Shown: in pieces, positions 7,207-14,704 of the stretch
Layout: every line of letters starts with the position of its first letter
Position numbering within the stretch: position 1 is the first letter of the stretch
Source: an uncultured Collinsella sp.
Lineage (GTDB): Bacteria > Actinomycetota > Coriobacteriia > Coriobacteriales > Coriobacteriaceae
Reading direction: 5' to 3'
Length of the DNA: 22,329 nt
Assembly: GCA_900545445.1 (NCBI GenBank)
Contig: UQZH01000035.1
Location: 1-22,329 of the forward strand
The notes under the pieces: generated by a model
What the model was told of the DNA's origin: nothing
The model's input: the letters and a program-made list of their open reading frames with translations, nothing else
The model's database searches: none
Made by a program: the position numbers and the translations under genes

Positions 7207-9699
7207 ATGACCGCAACCGCCAGTCGAACCACCAACCGCAGACCCGAGCTTTTGGCGCCCGCCGGAGGACCCGAGCCCTTTGCCGCCGCACTCGCCGCCG
7301 GGGCAGACGCCATCTACTGCGGCATGGGCAGCTTCAACGCCCGCCGCAAGGCCACCAACTTTACCGACGAGGCCTTTGAGCAAGCCTGCCGCGCCGCACA
7401 TCTAGCCGGGTCGCGCGTCTACGTCACGGTCAACATCGTCATCAAGCAGTCCGAGATGGGCGAAGCGCTGCAACTCATCCATCGCTGCTCCACGCTGGGC
7501 GCCGACGCCTTCATCATCCAGGACTGGGGTCTGTTCTTTGAGGTCAAGCGCACGATGCCCGGCATCGAGACACATATCTCGACCCAGGCGAACATCCATG
7601 ACGACCGCGGAACCCTTTGGTGCCGCGAGCAGGGCGCCGACCGCGTGACCCTCTCGCGCGAGCTTTCCATCGACGAGATTGCCGCCATTCACGATGCCGC
7701 GCCCGATGTGGACCTTGAGGTCTTTAGCCATGGCGCCATCTGCTTTTGCTACTCGGGCCTGTGCCTGCTTTCGAGCTTTGCCATGGCGGGACGATCGGCC
7801 AACCGTGGCATGTGCGCCCAGCCCTGTCGCCTGCCTTACGAGCTGATCGACGAGAACGGTCGCGCGCTCTCCCCTGCCGGTCGCGAGCGTGCGCTATGCC
7901 CGCGTGACACCAACACCTCACAGCTTGTTCGCCGTCTGTATGACGCCGGCGCCGCATCGCTCAAGCTCGAGGGCCGCATGAAGGCGCCCGATTACGTGTA
8001 CTCCATCGTTGATGTGTATCGTCACGAAATTGACGACATGCTATCCGGAGCCACCGTTACCAAGGACGAGGAAGCTGCCCGCCAGCGCCAGCTCAAGCGC
8101 TGCTTCAACCGCGACTTTACGCACGCTTATCAGGACGGCACCTCGGGCGACGAGATGATGAGCTATGAGCGTTCCAACAACCGCGGCCAGATCGTGGGCA
8201 CGGTGCTGGGCAGCCGCCCGGCCAACCGCGATGTGCGCGGCCTCAAGCCCGACGACCGCCGTCGCCGTGCCGCCATCGCCCGCATTGAGCTGTTTGAGCC
8301 CGTGGGCAAGGGCGACCTGCTGGAGCTTCGCCACGATAACGAGTTCGACCAGTTCCTGACCACCATTGCCGCCGATGATGCCGCCGTGGGCGACATCATC
8401 GAGTGTCGCGTGCCCCGCAGCATGCCCGAGGGCTGCCGCGTCCGCGTGATTCGCAGTCAGCGTGCCATTGACGCCGCCGGCGCCGCGCTCAAGCGCGATG
8501 TGCTGCGCCGCCGCGCCGTAGATGTGTCCGTCGTGGCGCGTCTGGGCGAGCCGTTTACCGTTACGCTCACCTGCTGCGACGACCCCGCGCTCACCGCCAC
8601 CGCCACGGGCTTCACCGTCGAGGCCGCCAAGACCCGCGCGGTCGAGGCATCCGACCTGGTGGAGCACGTCGGCCGCATGGGTTCCTCGCCCTTTGAGGCA
8701 GCGAGCTTTGATGTGGCGCTCGATGAGGGCTGCGGCATGGGCTTCTCCGCCGTGCACAAGGTGCGCGCTGCCGCCTGCAAGGCGCTGGAGGAGGCCATTC
8801 TGGCACCGTATGAGGAGCGTGCGAAAACGCTCGAGATTCCGGGGCTCGACAAATGTACGCGCGCCATGCCCGAGCATTACCGCGATGAGCCGCAGATCTG
8901 CGCCGCCGTCACCACGCTCGAAGCCGCCGAGGCAGCTCGTGCCGAGGGCGCCACGCGCATCTACATGACCACCGATGCGCTCGAGGCTGTCGGACTCTCC
9001 CCTGCCGATGCATTTGAGCAGGGCATCATACCCGTACTCGACGAGGTCTGCCGCGCCGTCGACCACGAGCGCGTCGATCCCTGGATTAATGCCGGAGCCA
9101 CCGTCGCCGTCGGCAATATCTCCGAGCTCGCCGTAGCCGTGCATGCCGGCGCCACGGCGGAGGTCCGCTCTTGCCTGCCGGTGCACAACACGCCCTGTAT
9201 GGAGGCGCTTGCCAAGCGCGGAGCCGGTGCGTTTTGGCTCTCGCCCGAGATCACGCTCGACGAGATTGTCTCGCTCGGCGCCGCCGCGCCCGCGGCTCTG
9301 GGCATCACCGTTTTCGGCCGTCCGCGCGTCATGACAAGCGAGCATTGCATTCTGCAGGTTGCCAACGGCTGCATCCACGATTGTGCCAACTGCCGCCTGC
9401 GTGCCCGCAAGCTCTCGCTCAAGAATATCGATGGAAAGGTCATGCCCGTCCGCACCGATATCCACGGCCGCTCTCGCCTGTACGACGCCTACCCCATCGA
9501 CCTCACGCCGCAGGTTCCTCAGCTGCTCGATGCCGGTGTGCGTCGTCTCATGGTGGACGGAACGCTGCTCGAGACGGATGAGGTGGGCCGTGCCGTCGCC
9601 CGCGTCCGTCGTGCCGTCGAAGCAGCGCAGGCCGGCCGCAAGCCCGCCGCCCGCCTACGCGGGGCGACCTCGGGCTGCATGTTTGTGGGAATCAGCTAA
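7207..9699 (+). CDS. U32 family peptidase-like protein (RlhA/TrhP-type RNA hydroxylation family)
   Basis: This 830-residue protein begins with a U32 domain (PELLAPAGGPEPFAAALAAGAD from residue 13). The U32 signature EVFSHGAICFCYSGLC lies at 171-186, followed by GMCAQPC (C203, C207), giving a cysteine set suited to an Fe-S cluster. A long middle part is consistent with the DUF3656-type region seen in RlhA. A second four-cysteine motif lies near the C-terminus (C714, C722, C726, C729). Members such as E. coli RlhA and TrhP support prephenate-dependent hydroxylation of cytidine in 23S rRNA or uridine in tRNA; older annotation calls them peptidases. The large size and C-terminal extension are usual in Gram-positive anaerobes. 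RBS AAAGG precedes the ATG. It shares a likely transcript with the pseudouridine synthase 15 bp downstream, suggesting an RNA-modification pair. Confidence 0.88.
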   Translation: MTATASRTTNRRPELLAPAGGPEPFAAALAAGADAIYCGMGSFNARRKATNFTDEAFEQACRAAHLAGSRVYVTVNIVIKQSEMGEALQLIHRCSTLGADAFIIQDWGLFFEVKRTMPGIETHISTQANIHDDRGTLWCREQGADRVTLSRELSIDEIAAIHDAAPDVDLEVFSHGAICFCYSGLCLLSSFAMAGRSANRGMCAQPCRLPYELIDENGRALSPAGRERALCPRDTNTSQLVRRLYDAGAASLKLEGRMKAPDYVYSIVDVYRHEIDDMLSGATVTKDEEAARQRQLKRCFNRDFTHAYQDGTSGDEMMSYERSNNRGQIVGTVLGSRPANRDVRGLKPDDRRRRAAIARIELFEPVGKGDLLELRHDNEFDQFLTTIAADDAAVGDIIECRVPRSMPEGCRVRVIRSQRAIDAAGAALKRDVLRRRAVDVSVVARLGEPFTVTLTCCDDPALTATATGFTVEAAKTRAVEASDLVEHVGRMGSSPFEAASFDVALDEGCGMGFSAVHKVRAAACKALEEAILAPYEERAKTLEIPGLDKCTRAMPEHYRDEPQICAAVTTLEAAEAARAEGATRIYMTTDALEAVGLSPADAFEQGIIPVLDEVCRAVDHERVDPWINAGATVAVGNISELAVAVHAGATAEVRSCLPVHNTPCMEALAKRGAGAFWLSPEITLDEIVSLGAAAPAALGITVFGRPRVMTSEHCILQVANGCIHDCANCRLRARKLSLKNIDGKVMPVRTDIHGRSRLYDAYPIDLTPQVPQLLDAGVRRLMVDGTLLETDEVGRAVARVRRAVEAAQAGRKPAARLRGATSGCMFVGIS

Positions 9700-9714
9700 C
9701 CGAAAGGCTTACAC

Positions 9715-10374
9715 GTGAACGAAGAACCTCAAGTCCTCTACTGCGACGCCTGGCTCATGGCCATCGACAAACCCGCCGGCATGATCGTACACGGTGACGG
9801 CACCGGCGAGCGCACGCTCACCGACTACGCCAGCGACCTGCTGCTGGCGATGGGCGACGGCTTTGCCGCGACCGACATGCAGCCGCTCAACCGCCTGGAC
9901 CGCGACACCACCGGCGTGGTGTTGTTCTCGCTCGACAAGCAGACGCAGCCCGCCTTTGACCAGATGGTCATCGACCACGCTTTCGAAAAGCACTACCTGG
10001 CGCTCGCCGAGGGCAAGATCGACTGGAACGAGAAGCTCATCGACAAGCCCATCGCCCGCGACCGCCACGACAGCCGCAAGATGCGCGTCGGTGCCAGCGG
10101 CAAGCCGTCTCAAACGCGCGTGAAGGTGCTCAAGCGTCTTAAGAGCCGTCGTGGCCTGCCCACGCGCTCGTATATCGATGTCGAGCTGCTCACCGGCCGT
10201 AAGCATCAAATCCGCGTGCATCTGGCCAGCGAGCATCACCCCCTGGTTGGCGACGACCTGTACGGAACGCCGCGCCCCTGCGGCCTGATGCTCCAGGCCC
10301 ACAGCGTGTCCTTTACGCATCCCATAACCGGCGAGCACATCCACATCGAAGCCCCCTGCCCCTGGGAGCCCTAA
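9715..10374 (+). CDS. RluA family RNA pseudouridine synthase
   Basis: This 219-residue protein has the RluA-family core and no S4 domain. It shows motif I AIDKPAGMIVH (residues 16-26), the catalytic motif NRLDRDTTG with presumed catalytic D62, and the later motif GRKHQIRVHL. It isomerises specific uridines in rRNA or tRNA; which site cannot be told from sequence. The start is GTG at 9715 with AAAGG 7 nt upstream. It begins 15 bp after the U32 gene, so the two are probably co-transcribed. The TAA stop codon lies inside the left arm of the hairpin at 10371-10413. Confidence 0.92.
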   Translation: MNEEPQVLYCDAWLMAIDKPAGMIVHGDGTGERTLTDYASDLLLAMGDGFAATDMQPLNRLDRDTTGVVLFSLDKQTQPAFDQMVIDHAFEKHYLALAEGKIDWNEKLIDKPIARDRHDSRKMRVGASGKPSQTRVKVLKRLKSRRGLPTRSYIDVELLTGRKHQIRVHLASEHHPLVGDDLYGTPRPCGLMLQAHSVSFTHPITGEHIHIEAPCPWEP

Positions 10375-10413
10375 ACCACCACAACGGGGACAGGCACCTT
10401 TGTGGTGGTTTAG
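10371..10413. repeat. GGGGAC-headed hairpin repeat, AGGCACC/TTTGTGGTGG type, copy 1
   Basis: The 14-bp perfect arms CTAAACCACCACAA (10371-10384) and its complement (10400-10413) flank a loop containing GGGGACAGGCACC. The left arm includes the rluA-family gene's stop codon. A near-identical copy occurs at 12396-12432, on the other side of the PTS gene. It could stop transcription weakly but lacks a T-run. Confidence 0.8.
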
Positions 10414-10443
10414 GCCGCGATGGTTCTACCGTGTCGCAAAAGA

Positions 10444-10660
10444 TCTCAATCTGTAACAGTTAGAACCCATTTCCCGGTCTATCTGTTACAGATCGAGACA
10501 TTCGAATCTCCCCTCAAGAGAAAATCTCGATCTGTAACAGTAACTCGGCAAAATCGGTCACAGCTGTTACAGATTGAGACAAAGGGGCGGCGCGGCTCAG
10601 AAGCATCTCAATCTGTAACACCTAATCCGCTTCTGACAGTCTAGTTGTTACAGATTTAGA
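10444..10660. repeat. Alternating-orientation array of six 16-nt repeats with 81-bp period
   Basis: The forward repeat TCTCAATCTGTAACAG and variants lie at 10444-10459, 10525-10540 and 10606-10621. Inverted copies lie at 10483-10498, 10564-10579 and 10645-10660. Spacers alternate 23, 26, 23, 26, 23 nt exactly and have unrelated sequences, giving a period of 81 bp. Forward copies are preceded by A and inverted copies (in the same sense) by G, so there are two subtypes, as in BIME-type arrays. The fifth base is G in copies 2 and 3 and A in the others. The 366-bp gap around it has no convincing gene. Confidence 0.9.
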
Positions 10661-10676
10661 CAAACCAGCAGACAAC

Positions 10677-10713
10677 AAAAGCGGCAACGCCAGTGATGGA
10701 CGTTGCCGCTTTT
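10677..10713. terminator. Bidirectional terminator after the PTS gene
   Basis: The 13-bp perfect arms AAAAGCGGCAACG and its complement flank an 11-nt loop, with A-run and T-run ends. It would end minus-strand transcription of the PTS gene (stop at 10741) and any plus-strand reading from the repeat array. Confidence 0.9.
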
Positions 10714-10740
10714 CTATTGAGAAATGAATCTGGTTTTTCG

Positions 10741-12231
10741 TTACTCGGCAGTCTTGTCGAGAGGTTTCTTGAGGAAGCTCAGAACCAGGCAACCAACCAC
10801 GGCGCCGATGGCAAGTGCCAGCAGGTACTGCACCGGGTTCGTGATGACCGCGATGACCCAAGCGCCACCGTGCGGAGCGGGGCTGGCGCAACCGAAGATC
10901 ATCGACAGGCCACCGGCGGTCGCGGAGCCCAGGATGCAGGCGGGCAGCACGCGCAGCGGATCGGCTGCGGCAAAGGGAATGGCACCCTCGGTAATAAACG
11001 ACAGACCCATGATGTAGTTCACCAGACCGGCCTTGCGATCGGCCTCGGTCCAACGGTTCTTAAAGAACGTCGTGGAAAGGGCGATGACCAGTGGCGGAAC
11101 CATGCCTCCGGCCATGACGGCAGCCATGATCATGTTGCCCTGAACGGTCTGCTCGGCAAGGGCGGCGGTGCCAAAGACGTACGCGGCCTTGTTGATGGGG
11201 CCACCCATGTCGGTCGCCTGCATGCCGGCGCAGATGATGCCCAGCAGGACGATGCTCGTGCCGGAGAGGCCATTGAGCGCACCGGTGATGGCGGTGTTGA
11301 TGACGCCCATGATGGGGTTGACGGCCATCATAAACAGGCTGGTCAGAAGAATGCCGAACACCGGGTAGATGAGCATGGGCTTGATGCCGTCAAGCGACTC
11401 GGGCAGCACGCTTGCCGCCTTCTTGAGCGCGTTAACGATGACACCGGCGGCAAAACCGACCAGCAGCGCACCCAAAAAGCCTGCGGAGACCAGCTGTGCC
11501 TGAGCGTCGGCATCCATGGCCGTCGTCAGATATCCGAGCGTAAAGCCCTGTTTGGCGATCCAGCCGCCCACAAAGCCCGCGGCAAGGCCCGGGCGGTCGG
11601 CGATGGACATGGCAATGTAGCCCGCAAGGATGGGCAGCATAAAGTTGAACGCTTGGTTGCCCGCCAGGTTAAAGAAAGCCGCGACCGGCGTGCTGTGACC
11701 GTAGGCGCTCGTACCCAGTCCTGCCTGGTCGAGCAGGAACGAGAGCGCCATAAGGATGCCGCCACCGACGACGAACGGCAGCATGTGCGAGACGCCGTTC
11801 ATAAGGTCCTTGTAGACCCTGCGGCCCAGGCCCTCGGACTCGCCCTCAACGGCAGGCTGAGCGGACGCACCGCCGGCTACGTGATGGATGGGCGCATTGC
11901 CTGCCAGTGCGATGTTGATGAGCTCCTCGGCATCGTTGATGCCGCGCGTGACGGCACACGAATAGACCGGCTTGCCGTCAAAGCGGTCGAGCTCGACGTT
12001 CTTGTCCGCCGCGATGATGACACCCTTGGCACCCGCGATGTCGGCGGCCGTCAACACGTTCTTGGCACCGCCCGAGCCCTGGGTTTCGACCTTGATGCTC
12101 ACGCCCATCTTGGCAGCCTGATCCTCAAGCCCCTTTGCCGCCATAAACGTGTGGGCAATACCCGTTGGGCACGCCGTGATGGCGACGACGTCGTAGGCGC
12201 CGCCTCCCGTTTTCTCGTTCGTAGCTGACAT
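10741..12231 (-). CDS. PTS fructose-type transporter subunit IIBC
   Basis: This 496-residue protein is a fusion of IIB and IIC domains. The IIB domain (about residues 12-110) has the phosphocysteine motif ITACPTGIAHT with C21. The IIC domain (about 135-490) is a membrane transporter of the fructose/mannitol type with GGILMALSFLLDQ, LAAGFVGGWIAKQG and FITEGAIPFAAADP. It imports and phosphorylates a sugar, probably fructose or a related hexose, at the inner membrane. No IIA domain is fused and neither a IIA gene nor fruK is present nearby, so phosphate must come from an unlinked IIA. RBS AAAGGAGG lies 4 nt before the ATG. It is 224 bp downstream of the DeoR gene, with a repeat between, so it may have its own promoter. 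Confidence 0.92.
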   Translation of the reverse strand: MSATNEKTGGGAYDVVAITACPTGIAHTFMAAKGLEDQAAKMGVSIKVETQGSGGAKNVLTAADIAGAKGVIIAADKNVELDRFDGKPVYSCAVTRGINDAEELINIALAGNAPIHHVAGGASAQPAVEGESEGLGRRVYKDLMNGVSHMLPFVVGGGILMALSFLLDQAGLGTSAYGHSTPVAAFFNLAGNQAFNFMLPILAGYIAMSIADRPGLAAGFVGGWIAKQGFTLGYLTTAMDADAQAQLVSAGFLGALLVGFAAGVIVNALKKAASVLPESLDGIKPMLIYPVFGILLTSLFMMAVNPIMGVINTAITGALNGLSGTSIVLLGIICAGMQATDMGGPINKAAYVFGTAALAEQTVQGNMIMAAVMAGGMVPPLVIALSTTFFKNRWTEADRKAGLVNYIMGLSFITEGAIPFAAADPLRVLPACILGSATAGGLSMIFGCASPAPHGGAWVIAVITNPVQYLLALAIGAVVGCLVLSFLKKPLDKTAE

Positions 12232-12455
12232 GTTTCCTCCTTTTGCACAAGCAGGCCCACCCCTCGCCTCCAGAGGGCCAAAACCTGCGTATTACCTTGT
12301 GTTTGCGTTTTGATTAGAGCCGATAGCTCCGACGGACATGATCACGTCGTATGGAAACAGGGGTACTGGGCAACCATGCCCGGCGGGGCCATCGGAACCA
12401 CCACAATGGGGACAGGCACCTTTGTGGTGGTTTTAGCCTTGTCCTGCCCCTGTCG
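12232..12455 (-). promoter_or_regulatory. DeoR-PTS intergenic region, probable PTS leader
   Basis: This 224-bp gap holds the second CCACCACAA hairpin repeat and, nearer the PTS gene, a possible -10 (TAATAC on the minus strand) without a convincing -35. No gene was seen. An operator for the neighbouring DeoR protein would be expected here, but no unambiguous dyad was found. Confidence 0.35.
12396..12432. repeat. GGGGAC-headed hairpin repeat, AGGCACC/TTTGTGGTGG type, copy 2
   Basis: The 11-bp perfect arms AACCACCACAA and its complement flank a loop with GGGGACAGGCACC. The 26 nt from GGGGAC onward are identical to copy 1 (10386-10411). The two copies lie in the same orientation on either side of the PTS gene. 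Confidence 0.8.
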
Positions 12456-13202
12456 CTAGACCGTGATGACGTTGTCCATCGACTGGTACTTGGCGGGAAC
12501 CTCGCCCGCGGTGATGATCGTTGCATCGCGGAAGTCCGCGAACTTGACGGGCGCCACCATACCAAATTTACTGGCGTCCGAGATTACGAAGCGTTTAGCG
12601 GTATGACGCATCGAGATACGCTTGACCTGCGCCTCCTCGATATCGGGCGTCGTAAAGCCTTGCTCGGCGGCAATGCCGTTGGAACCCCAAAAACCGCAGT
12701 TAAAGTTGTAGCGGTCCAGGGTTGCCAGGGCATCGGGACCAACGAGCGCCTCAGTCTCGGGCTTGAGCTCGCCGCCCAGCACCACGGTGCGCATGCCGCG
12801 CAGGGCAAGATGCTGAGCATGGAGCACAGAATCGGTCACATAGGTGACGCCCTCGAGATGCGGAAGATGCTCGATGAGCCTGAGCGTCGTCGAGCCCGAA
12901 TCGATATACACGAAGCTATCGGGCTCCACGAGAGCCGCGGCACGGGCGCAGATGCGCTCCTTGTCGTCGTTGTGGAGGTCGCTGCGCTCGCTGATCGTCA
13001 GGTCGCGCGTTACGTGCGCGCGCTCAAGGCTCGTGGCGCCTCCGTGCACTTTGGCAATGCGGTGCGCGCGATCAAGCGTCTGCAAGTCACGTCGAATGGT
13101 AGACGGCGTCACGCCCAGGGCCTCGGCAAGCTCCGGCACGGTAACCGAGCCAGCCTGCTGTACCATCGAAACGATTGCGTTGAGCCTATCTTCCGCAAGC
13201 AT
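12456..13202 (-). CDS. DeoR/GlpR family transcriptional regulator
   Basis: This 248-residue protein is of typical DeoR length. The N-terminal helix-turn-helix reads VTVPELAEALGVTPSTIRRDLQTL (about residues 20-43), followed by KVHGGA. The C-terminal sugar-phosphate sensing domain has DSGSTT (101-106) and ISDASKFG. Such proteins usually repress sugar-use operons until a phosphosugar binds. It starts 3 bp after the oxidoreductase stop, with GAGGAGG in the end of that gene as RBS, so the two are co-transcribed. The PTS gene 224 bp downstream is the likely target. Confidence 0.92.
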   Translation of the reverse strand: MLAEDRLNAIVSMVQQAGSVTVPELAEALGVTPSTIRRDLQTLDRAHRIAKVHGGATSLERAHVTRDLTISERSDLHNDDKERICARAAALVEPDSFVYIDSGSTTLRLIEHLPHLEGVTYVTDSVLHAQHLALRGMRTVVLGGELKPETEALVGPDALATLDRYNFNCGFWGSNGIAAEQGFTTPDIEEAQVKRISMRHTAKRFVISDASKFGMVAPVKFADFRDATIITAGEVPAKYQSMDNVITV

Positions 13203-13205
13203 CTC

Positions 13206-14285
13206 TTACTCCTCCTCGGGGTACACAACTCCCCAATCAGCGCGGAGCTTGGTCATGAGCTCCATAACATCAGAAGCATAGTCCAGAAGTTCGCACTTCG
13301 AATCGTCACCGACAACGGCCTTCTCCAGATCGGCCATCTCATAGCACAGGGCATAGGCCTCGATACCAGCGTGGACTTCCTCGCGGTGACCGTCTGCAGT
13401 CCACACGATGGTCGCGTGATCGGCGCGCGGATACTCGTTGACCTCGATATAGCACTTATCGAAGCTGATGACCGAACGCTTGGGCTGCTTGGAGTGGAGC
13501 GTAAGGCTCACAACGCCCAGCTGCTGCTCGGCGTTACGGCAGACGATGCCGCCCGCGACGTCGACACCGGTCTCGCAGGTGTTGCCCAGAGACACGACCT
13601 CGGTGGGCTGGCTGGCCATAAACAGGCGCATGACGGAAAGCGCATACACGCCAATGTCGAGCATGGCACCGCCGGCAAGATTACGGTTGTAGAAGCGGTT
13701 GGTCAGGTCGCCGTACTCTTTGAAGCTGCCAAAGTTGAGCTGGGCAAGGTTCATGCGGCCAAAGTCGCCCGCATCCATGCGACGACGCAGCTCCTGATAC
13801 AGGGGCATGTGGAGCACCGTGGTGGCGTCCATAAGGACCACGTTGTGCTCGTCGGCGATAGCGCGGGCCTCGTCGAGCTCGCCGGAGTTGAGCGTAATGG
13901 CCTTCTCGCAGAGCACGTGCTTACCAGCGGCCAGCGCGGCGCGCAGATAAGTGATGTGCGTGTTGTGCGGCGTGGTGATGTAAACGGCATCAATGTCCGG
14001 GTCGGCGTAGAGATCGTCGACGGTGTCGTAAACCTTCTCGACACCATACTGCTCCGCAAAAGCCTGAGCTTTGGACACCGTGCGGTTGGCAACGCCCGCG
14101 AGCTTGCGGCCGGCAAGGGCGAGGGACTGAGCCATCTGGTTGGCGATAACGCCGCAACCGATCACGGCCCAACGGAGCTCGGGAGCCGTAAAGATGTCGT
14201 TAGGGAACGGCTTGTCCTGAACCGAAGCGAACGCAGCCTTTGCGGCCGCCGCAGCATCGAGCGGAGCCTGTTTGGAATCTGCCAT
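13206..14285 (-). CDS. Gfo/Idh/MocA family NAD(P)-dependent oxidoreductase
   Basis: This 359-residue protein has a Rossmann motif VIGCGVIANQMAQSLA (residues 41-56), then AVYITTPHNTH and the family catalytic segment CEKAI (K128; family consensus EKP). It would oxidise or reduce a sugar, inositol or dihydrodiol-like substrate with NAD(P); the substrate is unknown. About 35 Ala-rich residues precede the Rossmann strand, more than usual. The frame extends upstream to 14342, but ATG at 14285 is chosen because AGGAGG lies 5 nt before it. It heads an operon with the DeoR regulator and possibly the PTS gene, so it may process the imported sugar. Confidence 0.9.
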   Translation of the reverse strand: MADSKQAPLDAAAAAKAAFASVQDKPFPNDIFTAPELRWAVIGCGVIANQMAQSLALAGRKLAGVANRTVSKAQAFAEQYGVEKVYDTVDDLYADPDIDAVYITTPHNTHITYLRAALAAGKHVLCEKAITLNSGELDEARAIADEHNVVLMDATTVLHMPLYQELRRRMDAGDFGRMNLAQLNFGSFKEYGDLTNRFYNRNLAGGAMLDIGVYALSVMRLFMASQPTEVVSLGNTCETGVDVAGGIVCRNAEQQLGVVSLTLHSKQPKRSVISFDKCYIEVNEYPRADHATIVWTADGHREEVHAGIEAYALCYEMADLEKAVVGDDSKCELLDYASDVMELMTKLRADWGVVYPEEE

Positions 14286-14341
14286 GAGTGCCTCCTGTGT
14301 CATGGAACGTCTTTCATTTCTGACGGCTCTATATTCGCACA

Positions 14342-14465
14342 AATACGCGTGTATGTGCGTACTTATGCGCGTATTACCGCCAAACGGTCATTATTCAACC
14401 GTAAACGGCGCATTTCTGCGCACGTTCACGCAATCCTGCGCACTCAAGTACGCAGAATTGCGCAC
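14342..14465. promoter_or_regulatory. Upstream region of the oxidoreductase-deoR operon with repeated motifs
   Basis: A dyad AATACGCG-N18-CGCGTATT (14342-14375) is followed by three copies of TGCGCAC at 14417, 14437 and 14459. Their spacing of 20 and 22 bp is about two helical turns, and each has the palindromic core TGCGCA. A possible minus-strand promoter TTGAAT-16-TAATAC overlaps the dyad. This looks like an operator cluster for a DNA-binding regulator, possibly the DeoR protein of the operon. Confidence 0.35.
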
Positions 14466-14531
14466 CAAGTGATCCCCAGAAGAAAACGAACGTAACGAAT
14501 CATCTGACCACAAAGGACTGTCCCAAACTGC

Positions 14532-14587
14532 CGGCAGGAAAGGAACGTCCCCGGATGCCGGCACATGGGGACGTTCCTTTCCTGCCG
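14532..14587. repeat. Perfect 21-bp inverted repeat with GGGGAC heads (GTTCCTTTCCTGCC type)
   Basis: Arms 14532-14552 and 14567-14587 are perfect complements around a 14-nt centre. GGGGACGTTCC faces the centre on both sides. A half-copy-like stretch, ACCACAAAGGACTGTCCC, lies just before it (about 14509-14526). No coding sequence was seen. Confidence 0.9.
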
Positions 14588-14624
14588 CATTCATCCAATC
14601 GCCGCGCATTACCACAGACCTCAC

Positions 14625-14697
14625 CTAAGTTGCGGTGAAATAGGGATTGTTTGGCCCCCTAGAGCCCCTCATCAGTCCCCATTTCACCGCAACTTAG
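14625..14697. repeat. 22-bp inverted repeat, CTAAGTTGCGGTGAAAT type
   Basis: Arms 14625-14646 and 14676-14697 match with a single mismatch, around a 29-nt centre. The inner ends carry GGGA/TCCCC as in the other GGGGAC elements. It abuts the left end of the insertion sequence. Confidence 0.85.
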
Positions 14698-14704
14698 TTG
14701 AAGA

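Noticed and set aside
8041..9465. Minus-strand open frame of 474 codons
   Set aside because: It is antisense to the U32 gene, has no domain motifs and no RBS context, and is best explained by codon bias of the true gene.
10420..10644. Small plus-strand open frame of 74 codons through the repeat array
   Set aside because: Its peptide simply spells the repeats (SQSVTV and LLQIET in turn, because 39 and 42 are multiples of 3). It has no clear RBS, and near-identity extends to third codon positions, pointing to nucleotide-level structure.
10444..10660. CRISPR array
   Set aside because: Repeats are only 16 nt, alternate in orientation, and spacers alternate between two lengths; no cas genes are present. 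It shares only the fixed-length, unique-spacer property.
12351..14495. Plus-strand open frame of 714 codons
   Set aside because: It runs antisense across the DeoR and oxidoreductase genes, which have clear family motifs. Long antisense frames are common in GC-rich DNA, and the translation shows no recognisable domain.
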